This document shows positions 1 through 12,791 of a stretch of 64,000 bases of DNA, in pieces; position 1 is the first letter of the stretch, and every line of letters starts with the position of its first letter. The position numbers and the translations under genes were made by a program. The DNA is from Trichoplax adhaerens (lineage: Eukaryota; Placozoa; Uniplacotomia; Trichoplacea; Trichoplacidae): NCBI RefSeq assembly GCF_000150275.1, contig NW_002060944.1, positions 396,860 to 460,859 of the forward strand. Direction: 5' to 3'. Below the pieces are notes generated by a model. It was not told where the DNA came from, ran no database searches, and saw only the letters and a program-made list of their open reading frames with translations.

Positions 1-1
1 T

Positions 2-3000
2 CGTCCAAGGCCGATTTTGAAGCGCAGCAGAAGTGATCCTGTCGAAGATTCTGATGCAATGCTAATCAACGGTACTATTCCAGCGCTAAAGCGTGATAAA
101 CGCGATAACTGGTCTGAAGATAATAGTAAACTTCTAAGTAAGCTGCACGTTTAATCATTTATCAGGGGATTAAATAATTTCGACCAAAACATTTGTTTAC
201 TTATGCTTGTAATTATTAGCGGGCGATGCTGCAATAGTAAGCGAAAATAACCGGATCAAGTCTAAGTCAAGAGGTAAAGAATTTTGTAATCTGGCATGAC
301 AGATTCTACTGTAGTTCTACAGATTGTCGTCAGATAAAACCATTATTAGTGATGAATAAGCTTTTACAGATTTAGTACGAGCAACTAAAAAGCTATATTA
401 GAAAAGTTCTTGGCAGATACATTGTGCTTATTGAATAATAGAAGTTTAACATTTGCTAATGCGGTGCTGATAAAAAGATTTACGTAGGCTTAAATTAAGG
501 AACTTAAACTAGTTGCTAGATTATTACACTGTTACTATCAATCGTTTGAGAACATCCTTTTATTCATAGAAATTAATTAATTTGCTTTACGGTTAAAACA
601 TACCAAGGTAATGAAAATCTGTTGCTTACGGCCTAAATTGTCCATGTTACAGATGTTAAAGTTGAAAAAGTCTGGTCACTAGCTGAAAAAAATTCTGTTT
701 CCAATTACCAGGAGTTCTTGAAAACAGAAGGAAACGATATTGGAAAATTTTCAGGTCGAGGTCAATATTTTACTGAAATAACGATTTCAACACCTTTCTG
801 TCACTGCTTTATATGGCATTGCAGTAAAATTAAAATAGTTGATGTTTGGATTTTATAGGAGATACAACAACGTGGAGTAAGCTTGGTCGATTGGACAATA
901 CATTAAGAATGAGATTGATTCAACTGAGTGTATTCAAGTCTTCAGCTAATATTCCAGTCAGTTTGATTAGTATCCTGTGGCAAGAACATCCTTCGGTTGT
1001 GAGAAATGAAATTATGATAATGGAGAGGTATCATTTCGTTAAATACTACTGGGAAGATGGGAGGTGAGAAAGCGATGGCCAACAAATCTAGACGAAATTG
1101 CTTTGTATCTTCCATATTGTAAATGTAGAGTTACGATCAGAAAATACTAAGTTGGATTGTATCTGCTTACAGTATTATTAAAGCATTAGAAAACTGCCAC
1201 TTTTAAATGAGAGGAATGTTCTAAATGCACTTACTGCCTTTTAAATGGCAGAAAATATTCTAAATGTACTTACTGCATTACCAAATGTACGCTTTATTTT
1301 ATTTTAAACGATACTTCATGTTAAAATAATTGTATATAACAATTAACTTACTACAGAAAAAGTAATCGTGATTGATTCAAAGTTGACCGTTTGCTTTTTA
1401 GTATCTGATAGCAATCATAATTTAATGTATAGAATAGATCTGTAATTCTACTTTGATAAACTATTGATATGACTTTATATAGAGAATTTTGCAAAATTGA
1501 TGCGGCTATAGTCGATGATCTTCGAGAGCTCCATCCGAACCCTAGCTACTCAAATGAACTTTTAATTAATCGTTGTCAATTACGATTTGGTCGAGACTTG
1601 CGCATCATGGAAGACGATGGATATATGTACCAGCATATTATTGAACATGCTCTTACAGCGAAGAAATCGTCTATCGCTATTCATTTATTGAATGATATTA
1701 AATGGATTTCTGCCAAGATTAAAGCTTGTGGAAATATTATGACATTACTAAAGGACTATGCAAAGTGTGAAGAACAACTAGATTATATGGTAATTCTAAA
1801 ATCTTTTACAAATATGTGACAGCACTAGTTGCTTTTCGAGTAGAAGAAACTGAATCGCATTCATAGCAGTATCTAAACGAACGCTTGCTCATTATTATGC
1901 AACAGAAATCCATTGCTAATAGAGGCCAAATATTTACTTAAAATTTATAAAATTCAAGTAGTGATTTTAAAATTTCTGAATTTAAATATCGGTATGAAAC
2001 TTAATATCTAAGCAGCACATAACTCTTTCTTTGTTACATAAATCCATTACTTCTTCGTAGTTTATTTGCTTTAATTAAGACATAAATTTTAATCAGTCGT
2101 CCCATCTAACAGAATTAATAACAGCACCTTAATGCTTGTCAGTACACTATTGCACGGAGCGCAGACTAACTAATGAACTTTAAACCAACAAGCAAGTTTG
2201 ATTATACTAATAGTTAATTATGGAGTATAAAAGTAAATAGTTAGTTCCTCCCGGCACCTAATGATTCTGATAGTACACTTATTCTATAATTTAAAATACT
2301 TCTATTTATTTCAGCAATGGCTAGAATTGCGTGATTTATGCCTTTTCTTCCGTCGACATGGTGCGTTTGTAAATGCTGCAAGTACGAACTTGATTCAATT
2401 CGTGCTTAATCATACCAGCGATGGTGCAACTCATAAAAGGGCAATAAAGGCTGCTTTAGAGTGTAAACGTGAAAATCATACATTATATTATTACCAATTA
2501 ATGTAAGCTAATGTAGTGATGGATCTATCTAGAATTATTATCATGAAATTCACAGTTAAAATAGAATAATGCTTATACGATGGAAGTTATAACCTAATCT
2601 TTCATGTTAACATGATTCATTTTAAAGAGGGCGTGACTTTGAAAGGATCAATCCTGTTTGGCTGCAGTGCTTAGCACTACCAACTACACTTCAGGGCATG
2701 TCTATACATTTAAGATGCTCTAATCCTACACACACCAAATTTAGAGTTGCTCTAAGTGATGAAAGACAAACGAGAGTAAGTTTAATATTTTGATTTTTAA
2801 TGATAATATGAATCACTTGTGAATGGTGCCGACGTTTATTCCAATTTTAATAATCCTAAAAAATCTTCCATTAGGTTGTAGATTTTAATACGTTTCTTGA
2901 AAAATTTAAAACTGACTTAACTTGCCCCAGTAAAATATCTCCAAATGGTCAAATTGTTGCCTTTGTAAGTGTAATCATTTTAGCTGTTCCGCTTATTTAT

Positions 3001-6000
3001 GCATAAATATGTTAAGAGCAGCAAGTAAACCTCATAATTTTATATCCATTCATGTTTGCAAACTTTATTACATTTAATGTAATTGCAGCTCAGCTATGTT
3101 GTTTTAAAGATTTCTTTTATATATGTAAGTTTGCTCGTGAAATATACGTCAAGATCTCATTTGCGTATCAGCAAAGCAAAACTTCAAAAATTGATTGACA
3201 AGATCTTACCTGAAACACATAGCTACATCTACAAACATTTAATTGCATATAACGGAAAATAGAATTGGCGATGAAGTACCTTATATTCCATGATTAGTAT
3301 TTTAATAATTGCTTTTTTAAACATAGATGGATTCTACTTTTTCCTGGCAAGCTTGGCATATCGACAGAAAGCGCAATATACCATTTGTAATTAATGGGAA
3401 AGGAACAAACTCTTTGCATTGTTCCGAACTAGAATTTTCACCTGCACAGCAAATTTCTCTGGTGTGCTGGATGAACCTGCATGTGGAAGTTAGTATTGAA
3501 CGTCATCATAATTGATTCTAAGCGATATTTATATCGCCAAATGGGTAGAAAACTGTAGCTTTGCTAATATCAGAATAGAGACTGATATTGCCATTCCGTA
3601 TTGCTGTATCCGTTATATTATTAACTTATAACTTATTATCCCAGTTTGTATCGATGGAGATCATTTCATCTAGATATCGTTAGCATAAATGCAAAATAAT
3701 TGTTACTAACATTCGTTCCTTGCACTCTTCTTTTTTATACAAGGTATGGTGTCTAAATGGTGATAAATTTCATTTGCGACAGAAATGGAATCCACACGCT
3801 CACGATATACAATTTTGCCAGTTTCATGAAAATGGGACTAAATTAGTTACTTATAGCATCATTGGTCAGTCTTATCAGCCTATTAATAATCCTCGTTACA
3901 TTTGTCCCACAGTTTCTAAAGCGGGATGGCAAATAGAACTTAAAGTATGGAAAATTTTATAGTTGTTGCTGATTAGCATTAATATCTTTATAAAGTGTGC
4001 CATATAAGCTTCTATTAATTTGAGAAAGGCCAAAGCCATTTATTTTATTTGTTAATATTGAAATTAAAATTAAATGAAAAATTAATTCAACCAGACAATC
4101 GAAAAATTAAAATGACATTTATAACGTATATGAATGAAGTGGTTGGCAGTGCTCATTTTACATGTTACACATATTATATAATTTACCGCTAGCGCTTTCA
4201 TAAGATATTTCTTTTCAGTTTCTATACTCTTATTTTAGAAGTTTCCTTGCTTTAATGTGCTTAATTTGCCAAATATTAATTACCGTGCAATTGCAATAGG
4301 CTTGGCAGTTAGAATCATTCAAGCAAATTGATTGCTTGGAATTTCATTTTGCACGACGCAAATCTCGTGATCAAGGATGGCCTACTATTACTTTTCAGCT
4401 TCAATGTGTTAAGTACATTACAAAGCAATTAGCTGTTGTTGATATCGGTAAATCTGTTGATCAACATTGCTATCATTGTATAAGCTTGCTTAAGCATTCT
4501 TATAAGCAAGCGATTTCATTAAAGAAGAAACTATCTACCAATTACCAATCCAAGCTACTAGATGAATTAGTAAACTTGCATGTTTCTGACGATACTCTTT
4601 TCCTCCTTGGTGTGCGATATCGGGAAATTCTAGTGAGTTTTTTTTAATTTATGTGACATTAAAAAATACTAGAAAGTTGTCTAATTAGTCTATTTGAATG
4701 TAGTAAATCGAATTTAATAGGAATCTACTCAATAATTATAATCTATAATAGAAACCTAAGTAGGTTAAATTTTAAGATATCTTAATTCCATCACTATAGT
4801 ACTACAACTTCAATCTACATTTTGAATATTTTTTACCTGTTAAATTTACCACATTTCTTTTACAGCTTTATACCCGCCACGATAACACTATTTCTAGGTA
4901 CCGTCAATTAAAACTCGATGTCGATCCCATAAAAAATAGTGTGCAATTCGTGACTGGAGGAAACGAATTTGTTTATGCGGACGCCAATAAAAGAATTTAT
5001 CTTATTGCTGCCGAAGAAACACCTTCGTCCTATCCATGTAGTCCGATCAACAGCCAAATCAAGCGGTCACATGGTAGTACTTTACAGTCTGAAAGTTGTG
5101 CATTTATAAATAGTTCTGTCACTTTCTGTAGCATTATTAAGAACAAAGAACAAACAATCCTACAGGTGAGATGATAATTCTGAGATAGTGGTAAGGAGTC
5201 ATGATGATTTAACAAAATCTTTCTTGCCTTCTCGGAATAGATCTATAAAGGAGAGCCATTGCAACTAAGTTGTCAAGCAGAAATTACAGCTCAGCAAAAC
5301 TTACATAAAAATCTACATTGTTACTTATTTGACGAGTGGTTTTATATTATCGTTTCTTACGAACTCCGATGTGAAAGTAAATCATGCTCTGCAAGTATAG
5401 ACACAGTTCATGCACATTTTTATATCATTGTAAGTTACATAAAATGCCGTAATTCTTGCTACCAGCTGTTGATAGTTAACGTTTAAAACATAGATAATCA
5501 AATTACCCATTGTTGGCTATGTAATTATAGATTCTTATACCTAAATAGTAGCTGTTCTTAACTAAACTTTATTTGCTATGATATAAGTATACCATCAACG
5601 CTCATCCACTCCTATTTCAGGCTAAACACTTAGATAACATTAAAGATAATGTATGGACGGCCAGAAATCGACTACCTGTTAAAGAATTACCAACTTTAGG
5701 GAGATGTAAATATCGGATAAGTGATAACAAGCTGATAGTTCTTCGATCGACCCATACTACGGTAAATTAAAGCTCTACATTAGTAATTGGTCTAGCACCA
5801 TTAGTTTCAATAAATGCTACTATACCAGTGTTATTACCGATAGGTGGTGCATTCTGCCAATTGTAGTAATAATTTCTTTCACTGAATAATTATAATCAAT
5901 CACGACAAGCTCGAAATTGTTGCAAAGCAACATAATGTATGTAATTTCATATTCTAATTAGGAAAAACAACTAAACTTCTACTAGCTAGTTTGTCGATAT

Positions 6001-7403
6001 TTGAATGCTAATAATCTAGAATTAAAAGATTAAGTTTACAAAATTGAAAATTCTATAAATAATATAAGTGTATTCCTAACCTGAAACGTGTAAAATATTG
6101 AACTATCTTTTCAAATTATAGTACATGTTTGTATGGCTGATCGACTGCTGTAAAGGAGAGACAATAGCAACTTATTTACTAAATAATTTTACTGCGTCAA
6201 GAATTATTTATTTTACTAATCAGTATATTGTTGCATATGCAAACTTGAACACTACGTTTACGGTAAGCCATATGGTCTATCGACTGGCCAATTTTTAAGC
6301 TTCAATAAACGACTCTAACATATAGTTTCATTCGGAATTAATTACGCAGGTGTGGAAAATAGATGACAAATCTATCCAGTTGTTAGATAAACTTCATAAA
6401 TATCCTTGCCATGAAAGCAAATTATCATACGGCAAATTAAATATAAAGGGTTTGGAATCTTCCTTAGATTGTGTACGATTATCTGAGCGCGCGCATACCG
6501 AACATTTTGGAAATTGGCACCTAGATATAAGGAGAAATGTTAGGTTTCAACATTTATTTGAAAATTTTAAGCCTACAGCTTAAAAATTTCTTAATCTAAA
6601 ATCTATGTTTTGCATAAATTATGTAGGAATTTGATAATACAATAGAAATTTGTCGAGTACAAAATTGCAATCGGCAATTAATTCAAGTAGTTAATCAGAA
6701 GAATGGCCATTTTTTATTCTTCATAAGAAATGGATACGAATTTTCGGTAAGTTACATTTGCGTAGGATTTAACTCAACTCTTTACGCTTATATACGTATT
6801 TTAGTTTAGGAAAGTAGCTATTTTTCTTGTTACAACTGATACATATTTTAAATACAACCGAAAAAATCTAGAGTTACTTGGTAATTTATTTGTAATAGAC
6901 TTTTATTTTAGCAGTCGCTAGTAATCTTACATTGTAACAATGCAATTTTATTACATTGAATAATTGAGTTATCATGTAAATCAACTGAAATTATGCTATG
7001 TAAGGACTTTTGCTAATTTCTAGCATCGAAATATTAGTAAAATTGACGCAATTATCTTCACTAGATGTTTGATATGGGTCCTAGTCTGGCTTTAAAAATA
7101 TTCTATGGCCAATTCTGCTATCCTACTGTACCTATATCGGAGTCGAGTATCGCATGGTGCAATAACGAAAGGTACCTAGCCGTTTATAATTACCATGGTT
7201 TGCAACTCTATGATATACATCAGGAGACCTGGTGCTATGCCATTGAAACGGATTACGTTAAAAAATATGCGAGAAATAGTAAAGACACTCCAAACTCTGA
7301 TTATATTTACCTCAAGTTGAGCGATAGAAACATTCTAATGTGTAGTCAATCGAGAAATTGCTACTTTATTAAGCTCATTTATTTTCATCAACGCAGATTT
7401 TGA
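2..7403 (+). CDS. APAF1-like apoptosome/NLR-type protein, C-terminal part (5' partial)
   Basis: Exons read as 2-137, 220-273, 653-754, 859-1063, 1483-1789, 2315-2502, 2628-2775, 2875-2964, 3089-3124, 3327-3488, 3744-3944, 4300-4632, 4866-5165, 5241-5429, 5621-5761, 6122-6262, 6350-6538, 6627-6746 and 7065-7403. All junction phases agree, giving 1126 residues after the left edge. Exon 859-1063 matches the APAF1 winged helix (IPVSLISILW). Exons 1483-1789 and 2315-2502 follow the APAF1 helical region (IKWISAK; then HTLYYYQL where APAF1 starts its propellers). Later exons contain WD-like strand ends (VWCLNGD, VWKIDD, LQLYDIHQETW) but no classical GH...WD repeat, so the propeller is strongly diverged. 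APAF1 family members bind nucleotide through NB-ARC and assemble into caspase-activating wheels; here NB-ARC and any CARD would lie upstream of the window. Donors at 3489, 3945 and 6539 are weak. Paralogue or NLR relative is possible; APAF1 orthology is not shown. Confidence 0.72.
23..40 (+). other. RSRSDP motif in linker before the winged helix
   Basis: The first exon encodes a basic, Ser-rich linker containing R-S-R-S-D-P, which fits the mode-1 14-3-3 binding pattern RSxSxP. In human APAF1 the corresponding place between NB-ARC and the winged helix also holds a basic Ser-rich loop. Phosphorylation and 14-3-3 binding are inference. Confidence 0.4.
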
Positions 7404-7540
7404 GCTCATGCTTAGGTAATTAATGTTGAACATATTATTCAGTCCGTTTCCTATACATTTGTGAAGATAGTATCATTCGGGAACAGTTTGCTTATTATTT
7501 TTAACTTGATAATCTTCTAAACCAGTTGCATGGGCTGCAA

Positions 7541-7546
7541 AATAAA
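7541..7546 (+). promoter_or_regulatory. Candidate poly(A) signal of the APAF1-like gene
   Basis: AATAAA lies 138 nt after the stop codon at 7401-7403, on the same strand. It is the first clean hexamer found downstream. Confidence 0.4.
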
Positions 7547-8211
7547 TGTACCAGATATAAATGCCTAACTGTCAATATTTATAGCTGGTAACTGTTTATA
7601 TTTGATAATGTTTAAAACTAATGTAAATAATCAATACTGATTAATACTATGGAATTACTCATTTATCTAATTTTAGCAGTTAGTACAAAAATAGCTCCGT
7701 AATTTTAAATTAAAATAGATTTCCGAAAATGTGATGAACGAATATACTTGTGTGTTATCGAAATAAGTATATCATATTATTGTCTCAAAATGACTTTAAA
7801 TTTCATGTAACAATTTTCCTTTGCTGCGATCAAAATATTTCTCGTGTTATTTATTACTCTAATATTACAGGTTTAGAATTATTCAAATCCGTAAAATATA
7901 GTATCTAGCCCTTTACATTTAAAATATGATAATATGACAATATTATAATTATTAAACTTTAAATCGCTCAAAATTTCGACTATACTAACTAGGACGTAAA
8001 TAAACGTAGGTTTATATTTCTTTCGGAAATCCTCTTTGTTCATTTTTACACTGTTTGATCTCTGATTCGTAAGTTCATTTTTTATCTTTGACAGTCTGAC
8101 ATTTCAAGGCTGCAATAATAATAAATAACACAAGCTATTTTCGGCTAACTTGTAGTTTAATGAACACCAAATTATATTTCGAACTCTATAATGCAGACAG
8201 CTAGTTAGAAG

Positions 8212-8490
8212 TTTTTCTTTTGCGTTATACAATGAACTATCACATAATCTATTACCTTTAACTGTTTATGACGAGCTTAGGGAGTTAAAAAACTAATAAA
8301 ACTTCTACTATACCAAAACATAGTTGGTTGAATAAGTAGTGTGTTGGCTAATGATGTGGTTTCTTTTGCGCTATACGATAGACTACCTTTTCATTTGCTA
8401 AATTCAGCTGTTTATTTCAATCTCAAATAGTAGCAAAAAACAATAATATCTTTACTGTACTAAAAATATTGTTGGTTAGACAAGCAATTT
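8212..8490. repeat. Two diverged tandem copies of a ~130-bp unit
   Basis: Unit 1 (about 8212-8340) and unit 2 (about 8360-8490) share, in the same order, TTCTTTTGCG[TC]TATAC, CTGTTTAT, a TCT(A/T)CT..AC core and GTTGGTT. Divergence is high, so the duplication looks old. Confidence 0.5.
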
Positions 8491-9468
8491 GATTACTGCG
8501 GATATTCTTTAAAGTTCTGATTTTTTTCTTATAACCAAAGGTTTAATTTTCACGGTATACTTACGAATATTAAGGTAAACTGAAGAATCCCAGCATACTG
8601 AACACGATTATTTTTCTATTAAAGTCATTTTCCTATTCATCTTCATTCGTATAAACGTGAACCCATCAGCAGTAGAATTTGAAAATCTTTGCCCTATAGG
8701 TTTTAGTTTAATACATTATTTATTTCCTAGATGTAATACAGTAATGCTACAAATATCGAAAAGTAGAGATGTTTTAAAGGTTACAAAAGTGAAAAGCTAA
8801 ATGCTTAACTATATAATTTATTAGTCTTGTCTACATGTTAATTATTTTATGCTATTACTCAGTAAACATAAGATACTAAATAGGAGTTTAGCCTCACATG
8901 TGAATAGGTTCAACATGTTCTGATCATTTATCTTTCATATACATCTATGACAAGACAGTAAAAATTATATAAAATAAAACTACTTTAAAGCACTTGATGA
9001 TGAGAAATTATTACAGAACCAGTACAGCATTTAGTTGGCTCTAAATCAACCGATAACAGTAATTAGTTTCTTGATGTTTTTGAATTGTTATAGTATTAGT
9101 ATTGCTCTAGGATTAATTAGCTGAAGTTACTAATTGCAACAGTGATATTTGCATCCTTTACTCAAGCATTTCCAATGAATTTATACTAATTAATGAGTTA
9201 AAATAAAATATAAAGTAATCAATTAAGATGGTTTTAGTCACTTCTTAAACATCCTTAAATTAGCGTAAATTTTGCGATATTTGTATGCTCGAATGTTAAC
9301 TTAATTTGAGATATATATAGATAATGTTCACATTTATTATTTTTACCTATGCACTCTGATTTTATTACGCTTTCAAAGCAACGTAGGAACAACGAATTCC
9401 TATCATTTCTTGTGAAAAATATATAAATACAATCACTTAAACGCCCAACAAACTATCATATTTAATCC

Positions 9469-10846
9469 CTAGTATTGTTGAGAATATTGATCTGAGACAG
9501 GCTGATCATCTAGAGCACCAACTAATAATGCACCCACATTACAAGGCTCACCTATTAAGGAAAGAAGATGCAGAAATTTAGGATCAAGGAAAGAGTATCT
9601 AGAATCAGAATATCGAAAATCAGAATTTGTCTACGACAATCATCTCATATTACCTGTACCTACCTAATGTCGATATCTCATCTCCTAACGACTCCAAGAT
9701 CGGATTTTTACCGTTCATGCTTTGATTACTTCTGCTACTTGATCTTACTGAATACCAATTGGAAAAGACAAATAGTCAAATTTTAGATATTTCTTCAAAA
9801 CTAATTGTTGATGCTGATCTAGCAGCACCTTTTCAATAAAGGTAATAAGTTCAGAAGTTCCAACATTACTACTGGTAGAAAATAACTACGTTACCTGTAG
9901 AATTTCTACCGCTCTCTGTATGAGAATTGTCCACCACTGATATACTACTTGTACCTATAGAATATAAGAACGCATCATGATAGAGGATAAAAGTCAATAA
10001 AATGAAAGTTGGATTAAATGAGCGATTTCATGACCTCGTTGTTGATGACATGATACTGTATAATTAAATCAGAGACTTTATCTGTATTCATATTGCAAAT
10101 TCCTCTTAACAATCACTAACTTCATGTAGTTAGCTAAATAATAAACATCTACCACACATCATACAACACTGAATAACTTTTACTCGAGATATAAACAGAA
10201 CTAAATACTATTCCATGCAAACAGCGCTTAGTAAACGCCACAAATTATAAAGTTCCGAATTGATTTTCGCATCAAAATACAAAATGTAATTGAGTACTAT
10301 ATTTATATAAGCACATCTGTAATATTCAATTTTTAAATTTAATGTCATTGTAGCCTTAAATGCTCTTATAGATGAGAGGAGTGAGAGCTAATAATAATTA
10401 TTGACTATAATAACTTGCCCACAAAAAAATTAAAGCCGAACTTAACACAAAGATCTATAGCTTCCAATATTGGTGATAGTAATGTATCAGATTGAAAATG
10501 TGTAGTGAGGCTAATGCTAGCGAGAATACATTCGGAAAATTCAGCGTAAAGATTTGAACGAATCAAAGCATCCATTGAATTCTGAACTATCTTTTATTAA
10601 TAAATTGTTAAAGTCTATCTAATTCATTTGCCATCATATCGATATTAAGTTTATAAGTTACGAAATGATTATAAAAATCTCAGAAATAGCAAAATTCTTA
10701 CATTTGGACTAATTACCTTCTGTTGAGCTTTGCTCTTCTCGTACAGATTGATTACGTTGCGTTGGACGTGAATTAACATCACATTGTGCGTCTAAGTAAA
10801 TAGGTAAACCGAAAAAGATATACAGAGAAACTGTAACATAATTCAT
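9469..10846 (-). CDS. Putative small secreted protein, seven exons
   Basis: Model on the minus strand: 10717-10846, 10415-10586, 10035-10104, 9895-9954, 9749-9792, 9664-9719 and 9469-9551, which joins in phase to 204 residues. Exon 1 starts with ATG and encodes a signal-peptide-like segment (MNYVTVSLYIFFGLPIYL) followed by a polar stretch (about 20-43). Exon 2 is the strongest piece: 56 open codons of predicted helical sequence (ALIRSNLYAEF, LSPILEAIDLCVKFG). The last exon ends QYSQQY-stop. No known family is recognised. The middle is ambiguous: a second open frame (SELITFIEKVLLDQ, near 9800-9850) overlaps the intron between exons 4 and 5 and could be the true exon. The exon 2 donor (GTTATT) is weak. 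The consistent phases argue for a real gene, but each junction was chosen by eye. Confidence 0.45.
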
Positions 10847-11307
10847 AATGAGTCATATTTATACTTGCAGACGCAGCACGATGACACATTTTCTCTACCA
10901 AATTCGTTTTTGATGTAGGGTTTGAGTTAAAAGCATTTTATCATTGGAAATTATTTTACATTAGTATGCCTATCTCATAAAATATACTGGCTATGGATAC
11001 TTCAGAATATTGAGTTATATATCAGAATATCTGTTTTATTCATATATATGTTATATTACTGTATCAACCGTACTTTAATGTAAAGTACTGTTTGGAGATG
11101 GCAAAGTGCATCGAGTGAGAAATCAAACTAATGGTGAAAAGTAAGCGCAAATCGAATCGTACATGGTATCCTTCAATAAAACACCTCATTATAGGATTAG
11201 GCTTAATTTCTAAAGCTTTCAAAAAACTTGTATCCTAATCTATCATGAAGGTTTGGCAAATGTAAGACTGAGAGATAAATTTATGGTTGATTATACATTC
11301 TCAAATT

Positions 11308-11913
11308 TCAGTAGACTGGAAATTCTCCAATTTTGACAGTACCTTCAAAGCTTGATTCATCGCTACATTCGGATTCAGAATCCGACTTTTCGGCCCATCG
11401 CTCAATATCGGAGGTTTTTGCTACTAGAAAGGTAATCCGTGTCCATCGTTTGCCAGTGTTTTGCTTGTAATCTTTTAATACAAATTCTTCCTCTGATCCT
11501 GGTTTCGTGGTGATTTCATTAAAGTCAGGGTAAAGTAAAGCGTATTCACAAGAATCGTCAAAATCACTATCTTTGGAAGTAATGTCTTTTAGAGCTCTCT
11601 CTAATATCATGTCTTTACTACTTGATGGCAAAAGTTTCACTTGTCTTGTTTTGCCCTTGATCTTTTTGAATTCATAGTTACTATCAAGAATAGCCTGACC
11701 AATATTAATTGTCACCTCTCTCTCTCCTTGCAACTTACATCTTTTAGCTTGTATTCCCGATGATGATTGTTCTACAGACTCAATTTCATCGTCTGCATTT
11801 AGTATTGAGACTCTTGACAATGACTTATTCCCTTTTCTACGCAATAGAACTCCACAATTGAAGCAGAAATTATGAAGTTCGCTTACAACGGATCGACAAC
11901 TAGCACACAACAT
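11308..11913 (-). CDS. Zinc-ribbon protein with ubiquitin-like-fold segment (201 aa)
   Basis: Single exon on the minus strand. The start at 11913 (MLCASC) is preferred to the upstream ATG at 12105 because the extra N-terminus is AT-rich and not protein-like. Residues about 3-22 carry CxxC...CxxCG (LCASC, CFNCG), a zinc-ribbon-type knuckle. Residues about 70-175 resemble the ubiquitin-like segment (YALLYPDF..., PGSEEEFVL, DYKQNTGKRWTRITF) that I recall preceding the HECT domain in G2E3-like genes, expanded in corals and fish. No HECT domain follows. The tail (about 178-195) is acidic and Ser-rich (DSESECSDESS). Function is unknown; a truncated G2E3-like relative, or a domesticated gene from a mobile family, would fit. 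The family link is from memory and needs a profile search. Confidence 0.6.
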   Translation of the reverse strand: MLCASCRSVVSELHNFCFNCGVLLRRKGNKSLSRVSILNADDEIESVEQSSSGIQAKRCKLQGEREVTINIGQAILDSNYEFKKIKGKTRQVKLLPSSSKDMILERALKDITSKDSDFDDSCEYALLYPDFNEITTKPGSEEEFVLKDYKQNTGKRWTRITFLVAKTSDIERWAEKSDSESECSDESSFEGTVKIGEFPVY

Positions 11914-12526
11914 GCTTTCGCTACAAGATGCGTCTAATAACGAATAGAAACTAGCATAAGGGTGCAAGAGGAAATATATAGTAAATTTATGTAATAAGCT
12001 ATTTAACTTTGCTCCCAATGTTGCTTGATTCCCGATTAACTTGAGAAATATTTTATTTCCAATGGTTAATTTCATATAATTAATAAGATGGTGGCGCGCT
12101 AACAAAATTCACTTTGATCGAAACGCTTGTAATTTAAAGAATTGAAAATAGATAGATTGGCAATACTGTAGCCCTGATATTTTTCAGTAATTAAACGATG
12201 AATTCCAGTAGTATATGATACAATGCTATAGATATGACGGCGATGAGAAATTATGATACGCAAGTACGTCTCGCGTTTATAATTGTGGGGCAATAATTCA
12301 CTTTACTGGCTAGCATGCAATCATCCCTACCTACCTACGGTAGTACCTTATGTTTAAAAGATCATGTGCACAGATTAACTATAAATCACACTTTGCTGTA
12401 CACCATCGCGTGTTTGTGCCATACTTTATGGTACACTGTACACCTTAATGTGGCAGAAATTTTCAAACACAAGACACACTGCACGGGAGCATTTGATTCT
12501 AACTAATCCAGTCTGGAGAACAGTAA

Positions 12527-12791
12527 TGATCGTCTTATCCAAAATAGGGCGGAATAAAAAATGCCTTTACAATATTAGCAAGGGTGTAGGGCGGCATAGA
12601 GAAAATCATTGAACTAAATTATTCATTAATTTTAATTTGGAGATCTCAACTATTGCTCCATTGCCCATCTATTACTAATACTGTACACAAGAATTGGCAC
12701 CTCCGCCAAAACGATTGATCGGACTGCGTTCCATAATTTTGACTTTAAAACTAGAAGACTGTAATGTCCCAATATAAATTAAATCAGACAT
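12527..12791 (-). CDS. Weak candidate small gene
   Basis: On the minus strand an ATG at 12791 opens a 38-codon frame (MSDLIYIGTL..., then RSPINRFGGGANSC). A second open piece nearby reads PPYTLANIVKAFF and ends in a stop near 12527. The two pieces do not join in phase with any good splice pair that I can find, so this may be chance. Confidence 0.15.

Larger units (their letters stand above)
7404..9468. other. Gene-free stretch with a diverged tandem repeat
   Basis: No coding exon chain was found on either strand. The stretch is very AT-rich. At 8212-8490 two diverged copies of a roughly 130-bp unit can be seen, each opening with a TTCTTTTGCG block and ending near GTTGGTT. Confidence 0.5.

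Noticed and set aside
9568-9786. Plus-strand open frame of 72 codons
   Set aside because: It lies opposite the minus-strand exon chain at 9469-10846 and has no protein-like features.
9860-9910. Possible IRE1-type unconventional mini-intron (inverted GGTAGAA/TTCTACC around a 20-25-nt gap)
   Set aside because: It lacks the conserved CNGCNGN loops and the gene is not a bZIP factor; an ordinary ~100-nt intron explains the phases.
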